DNA of 43,469 nt from JBPYFK01 sp051984675 (lineage in GTDB: Bacteria > Actinomycetota > Actinomycetes > Mycobacteriales > Pseudonocardiaceae): positions 1 through 43,469 of the forward strand of contig JBPYFK010000061.1 of the NCBI GenBank assembly GCA_051984675.1. Reading direction: 5' to 3'. The notes beneath the pieces are model-generated. The model searched no databases. It worked only from the letters and a program-made list of their open reading frames with translations, and was not told the DNA's origin. The translations under genes were made by a program, and so were the position numbers. How positions within the stretch are numbered: position 1 is the stretch's first letter; every line of letters begins with the position of its first letter. Below are positions 24,155 through 31,488 of the stretch, piece by piece.

Positions 24155-24907
24155 TTACGTCGAGACTGATATCCACGCGTCATGTACAACGGCTAGGGCC
24201 TCAGCCGCGGTGATCTGCAAGCGCGTTTGTGAGCCGAGGTCGCGCCGCCAGACCGCCTCATCCGGTGGATTCGTGAACAGACCCGCAGCCGGCGGACGAT
24301 TCGTCGGCCCGAACTTGGCGAAGAGTGCGGCTGCTTCGGAGCCAATGGCATCGATTTCCGCTAGCAGCCAGAGGTCGAACAGGTCACGGGGCGCACCTCG
24401 GCTCATCCATGCGACCGTTTTCCACGCGGCGAACGATGCGGGTGTTGGAACCTTCAATGTGGCGGGAGGGGCATCGGAATAGCGCTGCGCCAGCGCATGT
24501 GGAGCGGCAGGCCAGGCAGGATAGCCCGTCTGGCTGAGAAGCTGAATCCGAACGCTGACGCCATCAGGTGTCGTGAGGACGGCCGGTTCGACATCACGAA
24601 CCGAGCTCAAGGTTGGCTGCCAGCGCAACCCCGGGTACTCCCGGCGTGTCCCGCGCACGAGCCACTTCTCGACCTCGCCGGCAACTTCTCGACGTGCTTC
24701 TAGCGCGATCAGATCAAGATCCTCGGATAGCCGACCGTCTGGAGCGAAACTCCTGGACAGCGCGGTCCCACCGAAGAACACAAGCCGATCCGCGCAGTGG
24801 GCGGTGAGCGCCGCCAGCAGATGAGAAATCAGGTGATCGCGTCGCACCTGGACACGCGCGACGCCAAATCGTTCGGCAACCGCAAGCTCCTCTTCAGGTG
24901 CCAGCAT
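24155..24907 (-). CDS. AbiEii/AbiGii-family nucleotidyltransferase toxin
   Basis: A 250-aa protein with the DNA polymerase-beta-like nucleotidyltransferase signature GGTALS (46-51) followed by SEDLD (61-65), with Asp63 and Asp65 as metal ligands. Later blocks LKVPTPASFAAWKTVAW and APRDLFDLWLL fit AbiEii, the toxin of type IV toxin-antitoxin systems that also act in abortive phage infection. Some members modify tRNA; the target here is unknown. It overlaps the upstream antitoxin gene by 14 bp, so the pair is co-translated. Key residues are intact, so it looks functional. Confidence 0.87.
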   Translation of the reverse strand: MLAPEEELAVAERFGVARVQVRRDHLISHLLAALTAHCADRLVFFGGTALSRSFAPDGRLSEDLDLIALEARREVAGEVEKWLVRGTRREYPGLRWQPTLSSVRDVEPAVLTTPDGVSVRIQLLSQTGYPAWPAAPHALAQRYSDAPPATLKVPTPASFAAWKTVAWMSRGAPRDLFDLWLLAEIDAIGSEAAALFAKFGPTNRPPAAGLFTNPPDEAVWRRDLGSQTRLQITAAEALAVVHDAWISVST

Positions 24908-25544
24908 GGTCGGTGCCTCGCAGAGCTCGGTTCAGTGTGGCGGTGCGCCGTTGGGCTGCGGCAAGATCACGCAGAATCTCGTGGTCCGCCCTGGCAAGCA
25001 GTGCATGCATCGCAGCATGAGCCTCATCGGGCAGCCCACCCAGGTTCGGACGGGCCGCCAGGTCAACTACCGTCTGCTCCACCGTCGTCACAAAGCCTTG
25101 ACCTAGCTCGAAGGCGTGCCGTTCGACATCAATCCGCTCCACTCTGCGCCGAACGAAGATCACCTCAGCATCACGATCGCTCAAGCGCACGGTCGCCCGA
25201 TGGCGTGAGGCCGCTACAACCGCAACACCCACCGCACGCGGAACAGCGCCGTGCACACGAGCCGCGCTGAGGCCCATGAGCGCCACCGAGTCAACGCCCT
25301 CATCAGAGGCAGCGATCCCCACCGCCGCTGATTCCAGCTCGGGCAGCCACCGGCGATCGATCTGATCGTCCGGGACAACGGCGTAGTAGCCGGTGGCCAG
25401 CCGGTGGAGCACGCCGGACCGCGTGAGCCGCGCGAATTCTGGACGCGGGTGCGCGTACGCTCCGGCCGCATCTTGTGGCCGGAGGACCCGGACAGGACCC
25501 CGAAGCAAGGCTGGCGGCAGCCGCCCAGCCTGACGAGCGGGCAT
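24894..25544 (-). CDS. AbiEi-family antitoxin/autorepressor
   Basis: A 216-aa protein of the AbiEi type. The N-terminal winged helix is at residues about 15-65 (RPQDAAGAYAHPRPEFARLT, SGVLHRLATGYYAVVP) and the C-terminal antitoxin domain follows (ALMGLSAARVHGAVPRAVGV, VTTVEQTVVDLAARPNLGGLP). ATG 25544 has CGGAGGTG 8 nt upstream. AbiEi proteins silence the AbiEii toxin without binding it and repress the operon through inverted repeats in the promoter; such a repeat is seen at 25559-25575. The pair lies in the gap between an S53 gene and fatty-acid genes and could have arrived by transfer, though base composition does not stand out. Confidence 0.83.
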   Translation of the reverse strand: MPARQAGRLPPALLRGPVRVLRPQDAAGAYAHPRPEFARLTRSGVLHRLATGYYAVVPDDQIDRRWLPELESAAVGIAASDEGVDSVALMGLSAARVHGAVPRAVGVAVVAASRHRATVRLSDRDAEVIFVRRRVERIDVERHAFELGQGFVTTVEQTVVDLAARPNLGGLPDEAHAAMHALLARADHEILRDLAAAQRRTATLNRALRGTDHAGT

Positions 25545-25558
25545 TAGGTGTCACCTCC

Positions 25559-25575
25559 GTAGGCTTATAGCCTAC
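25559..25575. promoter_or_regulatory. Perfect palindrome at the AbiE promoter
   Basis: GTAGGCTTATAGCCTAC has perfect 7-bp arms around TAT. It lies 14 nt upstream of the abiEi start and overlaps the 5' part of its ribosome binding region, as expected for an autorepressor site. Confidence 0.75.
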
Positions 25576-25631
25576 GCTCATGCCAGTCGTGCCTCAAGTT
25601 TCGGGTCACCGCAGGCTGACCAGCGCCAGAC

Positions 25632-27281
25632 CTAGCCCGGAATCTGGCACGTAACGCGGTCGACGACCGTCTTGGTGTCCACACCGCTCGGCAGCGTGCC
25701 CAGGGCGACGCCCCAGTCGCCGCCAAAGCGGGAGGCGCAGAAGGCGTCCGCGACAGCGGGATCGCTGTGCCGGACCAGGAGTGATCCCTGCAGCACCAGC
25801 GCCATGGTCTCGACCAGTCGCCGCGCCCCGAACTGAATGTCCTCAATGGACTTGTCAGTGCTGGACAGTTCCTTCCGCAACCCGGCCACGGCTCCGTCCA
25901 ACCGCTGGTCGGCTCCGGCCGCGCGGTCGACTTCGGCGAGAAACGCCTCCACCGACGCCGGTTCCTTGGCCATGGCGCGCAGGACGTCCAGCGCGGCGAC
26001 GTTGCCGGAACCTTCCCAGATCGAGGTCAGCGGCGCCTCCCGGTACAGCCGGGGCATGCCGGACTCCTCGACGTAACCGTTGCCGCCCAGGCACTCCAGC
26101 GCTTCGGCGGCATGGGTCGGGCCACGCTTGCACACCCAGTACTTGGTCGCCGCCAGGCCCAGGCGACGGAACGCCTGCTCCTGCTCGTCCCCGGCCGTGG
26201 CCCGGTCCGTGGCTCCGGCCAGGCGCATCGCGACGGTCGTCGCCGCCTCGGACTCCACGGCGAGGTCGGCGAGAACGTTGCCCATCAGCGGCTGCTCCAC
26301 CAGGTACGCGCCGAACGCCTGGCGGTACCGGGCGTGGTGTGCGGCCTGCACAGCCCCGAGCCGCATCCCGGACGCCGTGCCGATGACACAGTCCAGCCTG
26401 GTCATGTTGACCATCTCGATGATCGTGGGGACGCCGCGCCCCTCGTCCCCGACCAGCCAGCCGATCGCACCGTCGTACTCGATTTCCGCCGACGCGTTGG
26501 ACCGGTTGCCGAGCTTGTCCTTCAGCCGTTGCAGATGGATCGTGTTCCGGCTGCCGTCCGGGAGCACCCGTGGCAGCAGGAAGCAGGACAGGCCGCCCGG
26601 TGCCTGCGCCAGCGTGAGGAACACGTCCGACATCGGCGCCGAGGTGAACCATTTGTGCCCGGTGAGGGCGTAAGTCCCGTCGCCGGTGGGGCGCGCGGTC
26701 GTCGTGTTCGCGCGCACGTCCGAGCCGCCTTGCTTTTCCGTCATGGACATGCCGGCGATCAGGCCCTGCTTGGTCCCGGGAACCCGGAGCCCGAAGTCGT
26801 AGCGCCTGGCGGCCAGCAGCGGCTCGAAGTCCGCCGCCAGCTCGCGGGTGTGGCGCAGCGCCGGCACAGCCGCGTACGTCATCGAGATCGGGCAGATGTG
26901 TCCAGCCTCAACCTGGCCCCACACATACATCTTCGCCGCTCGTTCCACGTGCGCGCCGGGGCGCGCGGCACGCCAGGGCGCGGCGTGCAGGCCGTACTCG
27001 ACCGCGACCGTCATCAGCTCGTGCCAGGCCGGATGAAACTCCACCTCGTCGATGCGGTGGCCGTAGCGGTCGTGGGTGCGCAGCACCGGCGGGTTCTCGT
27101 TGGCCAGCCGGCCCCAGTCCTGCGCCTGTTCCCCGCCAGCCAGCGTGCCGAGTTCGTGCAACTCGGTCTCGGCCCACCCGGCGCCTTCGCGCCGCAGCGC
27201 GGCCAGCAACGCGGGGTCGTCGGCGACGTCGTGTCCGGCCAGCGGAGGGACCTGGTTGGTGACCTCATGCGTCGATGACAT
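25632..27281 (-). CDS. AidB-like acyl-CoA dehydrogenase family flavoprotein
   Basis: A 549-aa protein of the acyl-CoA dehydrogenase family, closest in pattern to AidB: the long N-terminal region with EVEFHPAWHELM, then the middle domain GLIAGMSMTEKQGGSDVRAN (FAD contacts), HKWFTSAPMSDVFLTLAQ, and the C-terminal LYREAPLTSIWEGSGNVAALDVLRA. AidB of E. coli belongs to the adaptive response to alkylation damage; related proteins are plain acyl-CoA dehydrogenases, so the substrate is open. ATG 27281 overlaps the end of the upstream TetR gene by 17 bp, so both are in one operon. Divergent from the crotonase at 27975, it may be part of a small acyl-CoA degradation set. Confidence 0.87.
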   Translation of the reverse strand: MSSTHEVTNQVPPLAGHDVADDPALLAALRREGAGWAETELHELGTLAGGEQAQDWGRLANENPPVLRTHDRYGHRIDEVEFHPAWHELMTVAVEYGLHAAPWRAARPGAHVERAAKMYVWGQVEAGHICPISMTYAAVPALRHTRELAADFEPLLAARRYDFGLRVPGTKQGLIAGMSMTEKQGGSDVRANTTTARPTGDGTYALTGHKWFTSAPMSDVFLTLAQAPGGLSCFLLPRVLPDGSRNTIHLQRLKDKLGNRSNASAEIEYDGAIGWLVGDEGRGVPTIIEMVNMTRLDCVIGTASGMRLGAVQAAHHARYRQAFGAYLVEQPLMGNVLADLAVESEAATTVAMRLAGATDRATAGDEQEQAFRRLGLAATKYWVCKRGPTHAAEALECLGGNGYVEESGMPRLYREAPLTSIWEGSGNVAALDVLRAMAKEPASVEAFLAEVDRAAGADQRLDGAVAGLRKELSSTDKSIEDIQFGARRLVETMALVLQGSLLVRHSDPAVADAFCASRFGGDWGVALGTLPSGVDTKTVVDRVTCQIPG

Positions 27282-27876
27282 CGGAGGCTCCTAGCGCGCG
27301 AAGGGAGAACGTGACCAGGGACGGGATCGTGTCGGGGTCGGCCGAGCCGGCGGCCAGCGGTCCGACCAGCACCTCGGCCACCCCGCCGACCAGGGCGGCG
27401 GCGGCCAGATCGGGGTTCTGCGGGGGTAGCTCACCGGCCCGCACACCGTCGGCGACGGCGGCGGAGAAGACGTCCCGGAACGCCTGCCGGAAGGTCAGAC
27501 GCTCGGCGTCCACCGCCGGATCGACGGGTTCGGCGAGCAGGGCGTACGCCAGCCTGGGTACTTTCAGCGCCCGCCCGGCGAACGTCTCGATCACGGCCGT
27601 GATCCGCTCGTCGATGCGGCCGGGTCGCCGGGCCGCCGCGTGGACGGCGTCGACCTCGTGACTGACCACGACCCGGAACAGTTCGGCGATCAGCTCGGCT
27701 TTGCTCGGGAAGTGCCGGTACACGCTACCGGTGGCCACGCCGGCGCGTGCGGCGACCGCCGCGACCGAGCATCCGGCGTAGCCGGAGCCGGCGAGCAGCT
27801 CGTACGCAGCGTCGAGGATGGCGCCACGCTGGGCGTCCATCCGGGCTTGCATCTGCGGGGTCCGCCGGTACGGCAC
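27265..27876 (-). CDS. TetR-family regulator of the acyl-CoA genes
   Basis: A 203-aa TetR protein. HTH at residues about 15-65 (AQRGAILDAAYELLAGSGYA, RAGVATGSVYRHFPSKAELI), then the ligand domain (ALKVPRLAYALLAEPVDPAV). The frame is open up to a TTG at 27912, but that would place the palindrome 27883-27900 inside the gene. GTG 27876, giving MPYRRTPQMQARMDAQRGAI, matches common TetR starts; ATG 27852 is an alternative. Neither has a strong ribosome binding site. It overlaps the acyl-CoA dehydrogenase gene by 17 bp and diverges from the crotonase gene, so it likely senses an acyl-CoA and controls both. Confidence 0.83.
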   Translation of the reverse strand: MPYRRTPQMQARMDAQRGAILDAAYELLAGSGYAGCSVAAVAARAGVATGSVYRHFPSKAELIAELFRVVVSHEVDAVHAAARRPGRIDERITAVIETFAGRALKVPRLAYALLAEPVDPAVDAERLTFRQAFRDVFSAAVADGVRAGELPPQNPDLAAAALVGGVAEVLVGPLAAGSADPDTIPSLVTFSLRALGASDVIDA

Positions 27877-27882
27877 ACAAGG

Positions 27883-27900
27883 AGTGAACCGCGATTCACT
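27883..27900. promoter_or_regulatory. TetR operator candidate between TetR and crotonase genes
   Basis: AGTGAACCGCGATTCACT is symmetrical at 16 of 18 positions (arms AGTGAA/TTCACT). It lies 6 nt upstream of the chosen TetR start and 75 nt before the crotonase start. Confidence 0.6.
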
Positions 27901-27974
27901 GCTTTCACGCAAGCCGTTGCTTGCCCTGCCCCCGATGTGCTACCGGTGAGAATCCACTGACTGAGGAGCGCACC

Positions 27975-28757
27975 ATGGCGGTACCCGCAGGCCCCGCAGT
28001 ACGCAGCGAACGCGACGGAGCCGTGACCACGGTGACCCTGTCCCGACCCGAGGCCCGCAACGCGGTCGACCGGCCCACGGCCGAGGCGCTCGCGGAGGCG
28101 TTCCGCGCCTTCGACGCCGACCCGGACGCCGCCGTCGCCGTGCTCTGGGGGGCTGGCGGCACGTTCTGCGCCGGAGCCGACCTGAAGGCGATCTCCGACG
28201 GGCGCGGCAACCGCGTCGCCGAGGACGGCGACGGCCCGATGGGTCCGACCCGCATGCGGCTGTCCAAGCCCGTCATCGCCGCCGTCTCCGGCTACGCCGT
28301 CGCGGGCGGCCTGGAACTGGCGCTGTGGTGCGATCTGCGGGTGGCCGAGGAGGACGCGGTGTTCGGGGTGTTCTGCCGCCGATGGGGCGTTCCGCTCATT
28401 GACGGCGGGACCGTGCGCCTTCCCCGGCTCATCGGGGAGAGCCAGGCCCTGGACCTCATCCTCACCGGCCGCCCGGTGCCCGCGCCGGAAGCGCACACGA
28501 TGGGGCTGGTCAACCGGCTCGTGCCGCCGGGGAAGGCACGCGCTGAGGCCGAGAGACTCGCCGCCGAGATCGCGGGATTCCCGCAGACATGCTTGCGTCA
28601 GGACCGGCTCTCGCTGCTCGAACAGCACGGGATGTCCGAGGAGGATGCCTTGCGCAACGAGTTCCGCCGCGGGCAGGATTCCCTTGCCGCCGACGCCGTG
28701 ACCGGTGCCGCCCGCTTCGCGGCCGGATCTGGCCGGCATGGCAGCTTCACATCGTAG
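27975..28757 (+). CDS. Enoyl-CoA hydratase/isomerase (crotonase) family
   Basis: A 260-aa crotonase. The oxyanion-hole segments are GGTFCAGADLKAI (about residues 61-73) and SGYAVAGGLELALWCDLRVA (about 105-124). Glu in GGLELAL and the later VFGVFCRRWGVPLIDGGTVRLPRLIG block are typical of hydratases. ATG 27975 follows GAGGAG at a good spacing; the open frame extends to 27921 but without family similarity. It probably hydrates enoyl-CoA in beta-oxidation, alongside the divergent acyl-CoA dehydrogenase and under the same TetR. The exact acyl chain is unknown. Confidence 0.9.
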   Translation: MAVPAGPAVRSERDGAVTTVTLSRPEARNAVDRPTAEALAEAFRAFDADPDAAVAVLWGAGGTFCAGADLKAISDGRGNRVAEDGDGPMGPTRMRLSKPVIAAVSGYAVAGGLELALWCDLRVAEEDAVFGVFCRRWGVPLIDGGTVRLPRLIGESQALDLILTGRPVPAPEAHTMGLVNRLVPPGKARAEAERLAAEIAGFPQTCLRQDRLSLLEQHGMSEEDALRNEFRRGQDSLAADAVTGAARFAAGSGRHGSFTS

Positions 28758-28937
28758 CGTCCACTGTAGACACTGGGGAACCACTGGGGAAAGGCATGTC
28801 GGCTGATCCGTCGCCGACCACGACCTCGCGACAGCGGCCCTCCAGATCGTGTCGATCATCCGTCGCCGCTTCCCGGCGCCTGACCAGCGTCCGGCCCAGG
28901 GCGTACGCCCCCGTTGAGACCCAGGACCCCTCTCGAC

Positions 28938-29705
28938 TCAACCGAACTGAACGGACCGTTTGGCCAGGCCGTACCAGAAGCCGTCGATGGCGGTCCGCTG
29001 CTGATCGAGCTCGTCCTCGGCGCTGCCGAGCGTGACGAACAGCGGCGCGAAATGCTCGGTGCGCGGGTGCGCCAGGCGACCGGCCGGCGCCTTGTGCTCG
29101 AAGTCGAGCAGGGCGTCCACATCCCCGTCCCGCAGCGCGTTCCTGCCCCAGTCGTCGAAGTCGACCGACCAACTCGGGATGGTCGGCGACCTCATGGCCT
29201 GGAGATTGTGCGTGAAGAATCCGCTGCCCACGATGAGGACGCCTTCGTCGCGCAACGGCGCGAGAGTGCGCCCGATCCGCATCAGTTCCTGCGGCTGCAA
29301 CGTCGGCATGGAGATCTGCAGCACCGGGATGTCCGCGTCCGGGTACATCTCCACCAGCGGCACATACGCGCCGTGGTCGAGTCCCCGGTCCGGGACGTCC
29401 TGCACCGGCGTACTCGGTCCGCGCAGCAGGGCGCGCACGCGCTGGGCGAGTTCCGGCGCACCCGGCGCCGGGTACTGGACCGTGTAGTACTTCTCCGCGA
29501 AGCCCCAGAAGTCATATACCAGAGGCGCGGTCGTGGTGGCACCGATCGCCAGCGGTGCTTCCTCCCAGTGCGCCGAGATCATGAGAATCGCGCGGGGTTT
29601 GGGCAGATCCCGCGACCAGTCGGCGAGCTGACGCGTCCACAGTGGATCATCGGCGAGCGGTGGCGCGCCGTGGCTGAGGTAGAGAGCGGGCATCCGGGTC
29701 GCCAT
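28938..29705 (-). CDS. DODA/LigB-type extradiol ring-opening dioxygenase (YgiD-like)
   Basis: A 255-aa class III extradiol dioxygenase of the 4,5-DOPA dioxygenase / YgiD family. Metal ligands are His12 in LYLSHGAPP, His46 in MISAHWEEA and a third His in TEHFAPLFV near the C-terminus; VGSGFFTHNL and DHGAYVPLVEMYPDA are further conserved blocks. It opens catechol-type rings next to the hydroxyls in the cytoplasm, using a bound Zn or Fe. ATG 29705 has GGAGG 8 nt upstream, which sets the start and excludes the longer frame. It diverges from the MarR gene at 29803, a usual sign of control by that regulator in response to phenols or quinones. Confidence 0.88.
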   Translation of the reverse strand: MATRMPALYLSHGAPPLADDPLWTRQLADWSRDLPKPRAILMISAHWEEAPLAIGATTTAPLVYDFWGFAEKYYTVQYPAPGAPELAQRVRALLRGPSTPVQDVPDRGLDHGAYVPLVEMYPDADIPVLQISMPTLQPQELMRIGRTLAPLRDEGVLIVGSGFFTHNLQAMRSPTIPSWSVDFDDWGRNALRDGDVDALLDFEHKAPAGRLAHPRTEHFAPLFVTLGSAEDELDQQRTAIDGFWYGLAKRSVQFG

Positions 29706-29733
29706 GATCGAGACCTCCGGGAGCGCGAGGCGA

Positions 29734-29753
29734 GTAGTTCGAACTTGAACTAC
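29734..29753. promoter_or_regulatory. Perfect inverted repeat in the LigB/MarR divergent promoter
   Basis: GTAGTTCGAACTTGAACTAC has perfect 7-bp arms (GTAGTTC/GAACTAC) with a 6-nt spacer. It sits 29 nt upstream of the dioxygenase start and is one of two candidate MarR sites. Confidence 0.6.
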
Positions 29754-29774
29754 GAGCGTGACCATACCTGGTGA

Positions 29775-29786
29775 TTCAAATTTAAA
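29775..29786. promoter_or_regulatory. AT-rich near-palindrome before the MarR gene
   Basis: TTCAAATTTAAA is symmetrical at 10 of 12 positions and lies 17 nt upstream of the marR start in otherwise GC-rich DNA. MarR proteins often bind AT-rich palindromes with TTCAA/TTGAA arms. Confidence 0.45.
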
Positions 29787-29802
29787 CAAGTAGGATGGGT
29801 CC

Positions 29803-30273
29803 ATGACCGAACCTCGGTGGCTGGACGAGCAGGAGATGGCCGCCTGGACCGCCTTCGTCGAGTCCAGCAACCTGCTCGCACGCCGCGTCGAGCAGCAACT
29901 GCGGGAGCAGGCTGGCCTGTCACACCCGCAGTACGAGATCCTGGTCCGGCTGTCGGCTACGCCGGGCGGAGAACTGCGGATGACCGAGCTGGCGGCCAGC
30001 GTGGTGACGTCGAAAAGCGGGCTGACCTACCAGATCACCCAGCTGGAGAAGGCCGGGCTGGTCCGTCGTCGCTCCTGCCCCACCGACGACCGGGGGGTTT
30101 TCGCGGTGCTCACCGAGGAAGGTCGGGAGAAGCTGCGCCAAGCCGCGCCTGGCCACGTCGGGGTCGTGCGCTCGCTGCTCATCGACGCCCTGAGCCGGGA
30201 GCAACTCGGCGCGCTGGCCGAAGGCTTGGAGGCGGTGGCACGCAACCTGCGTGCCGGCGAGCGGACCGACTAA
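29803..30273 (+). CDS. MarR-family regulator
   Basis: A 156-aa MarR protein. The winged HTH covers about residues 40-105: HPQYEILVRLSATPGGELRM, ELAASVVTSKSGLTYQITQL, KAGLVRRRSCPTDDRGVFAV, with the wing Asp-Arg (DDRG) conserved. The ends are dimerisation helices. ATG 29803 has AGGATGGG upstream. It diverges from the ring-opening dioxygenase and probably represses both genes until a phenolic ligand or oxidation releases it. The TAA stop overlaps the stop of the convergent hydrolase gene by 2 bp. Confidence 0.9.
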   Translation: MTEPRWLDEQEMAAWTAFVESSNLLARRVEQQLREQAGLSHPQYEILVRLSATPGGELRMTELAASVVTSKSGLTYQITQLEKAGLVRRRSCPTDDRGVFAVLTEEGREKLRQAAPGHVGVVRSLLIDALSREQLGALAEGLEAVARNLRAGERTD

Positions 30274-31094
30274 CGGAACCGGAGGACGAAGTCCTCCAGG
30301 TGGGAGTTGACCAGCTGGGGGTTTTCGAAGACCAGCCCGTGGCCGGCGTTCGGGACCACGACCAGCTCGGACTCCGGGACCGCGGACACGATGGCCTGGC
30401 TGTCCGTCAACGGCGTGATCAGGTCGCTCTCTCCGACCATGACCAGCGTCTCCACCTGCTGCAGCACGGGCAGCGCCCGGCCGTGGTCGTACTCCCGCAG
30501 GTGCGGGTACAGCTCGGCGATGACCTCGGGCACCTCCAGCGGCTGCCGGAGGGCGGACTGGAACCCCGCGGGCAACGCGCTGCCCGCGGCGCCGCAGGAC
30601 GACAGCGTGCTGGTGATCTGGCTGGCGGGGGTCGCGAGCAGGCCCACGCCGATCACCCGGTCACCGAACAGTTCGGGGTACTGGCGTGCCAGCGCGAGGA
30701 TGCCGACGCCACCCATCGAGTGCCCGATCAGGATGACCGGCCCGGTGGGGGTGGTCTCCCGCAGCACGGCGTGCAGGTCGCGTCCGAGCAGCTCGGGACA
30801 CTTCGGGCCGCCGCTGCCGGAGCGCCCGTGACCGCGCTGGTCCCACACCACCACCCGCGCGTGCTCGCGAAGGGAGGCGCGCTGGAACCGCCAGCTGTCG
30901 AGGTCCAGGGTGCAGCCGTGGCACAGCACGACCGTCACCTTCGCGTCCGGGTTCTCATCGACCTCGGTGTGCAGTTCCACGCCATCCTCAGCACGGACGG
31001 TGACGTGACGAGTCGGTTCTTCGGGGGACAGCGATGCTGTGGTGGTGCCAGCGGTCTGAGCCCCTCGCCGAGATGGCTGCTCCAGGGCTGACAT
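30270..31094 (-). CDS. Alpha/beta hydrolase
   Basis: A 274-aa alpha/beta-hydrolase. The oxyanion motif is CHGCTLD (HG-type), the nucleophile elbow is GHSMGG with its Ser in ILIGHSMGGVGI, the acid is the Asp in VGESDLITPL, and the catalytic His is in NAGHGLVFE. The first about 35 residues are polar and poorly conserved. Substrate cannot be told from sequence; esterases, lactonases and haloperoxidase-like proteins share this layout. ATG 31094 has AGAGGA upstream; ATG 31112 is an alternative. It converges on marR with overlapping stops. Confidence 0.87.
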   Translation of the reverse strand: MSALEQPSRRGAQTAGTTTASLSPEEPTRHVTVRAEDGVELHTEVDENPDAKVTVVLCHGCTLDLDSWRFQRASLREHARVVVWDQRGHGRSGSGGPKCPELLGRDLHAVLRETTPTGPVILIGHSMGGVGILALARQYPELFGDRVIGVGLLATPASQITSTLSSCGAAGSALPAGFQSALRQPLEVPEVIAELYPHLREYDHGRALPVLQQVETLVMVGESDLITPLTDSQAIVSAVPESELVVVPNAGHGLVFENPQLVNSHLEDFVLRFR

Positions 31095-31375
31095 GCGTGT
31101 GAGTCCTCTCATCCGCTTGCCGGTGCCGCCCCTGCACCGCGTCCGGGTGCTCGCTGGTGAACTGACCTGTGCTGGACTGATCTGCCAGATCCTCCTGCTG
31201 ACGGCTTCGTACTCCACCTGGGCCGTCCAGTCCAGTGCTGGCTGCTCGCACGGGGACGGCCCCTATGCAGGTTGCCTGTTCGGCACGGTCTCGCCACCGG
31301 GAGAAATACGCATAGCCCTACGTATCCGTGGTGCGCGTCCAGGGGCCAAAGTCCCGAGCCTGTGGCCCGGACCGC

Positions 31376-31409
31376 AACGTCCCCCCGCCAGCGAAGGCGG
31401 GAGGACGTT
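31376..31409. terminator. Terminator downstream of icd
   Basis: AACGTCC plus CCCGCC (31376-31389) pairs with GGCGGG plus GGACGTT (31396-31409) around an AGCGAA loop, with one C/A mismatch. It lies about 80 nt beyond the icd stop, before the hydrolase gene on the same strand. Confidence 0.75.
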
Positions 31410-31488
31410 CGACCGAAGGCTCACGAACCGCGGAACCTCTCCGGGAACTCGGACATTCTCAGGAAGCTCAGCAGACTCAGGTGTCGCT

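Noticed and set aside
28790..28920. A short coding-like stretch (DHDLATAALQIVSIIRR) after the crotonase gene
   Set aside because: It has no start codon, is closed by a stop directly upstream, and I cannot match it to a family; possibly a gene remnant but unsupported.
31306..31325. ATACG...CGTAT inverted repeat downstream of the icd terminator
   Set aside because: Arms of only 5 bp with a 10-bp spacer; not strong enough to call an operator.
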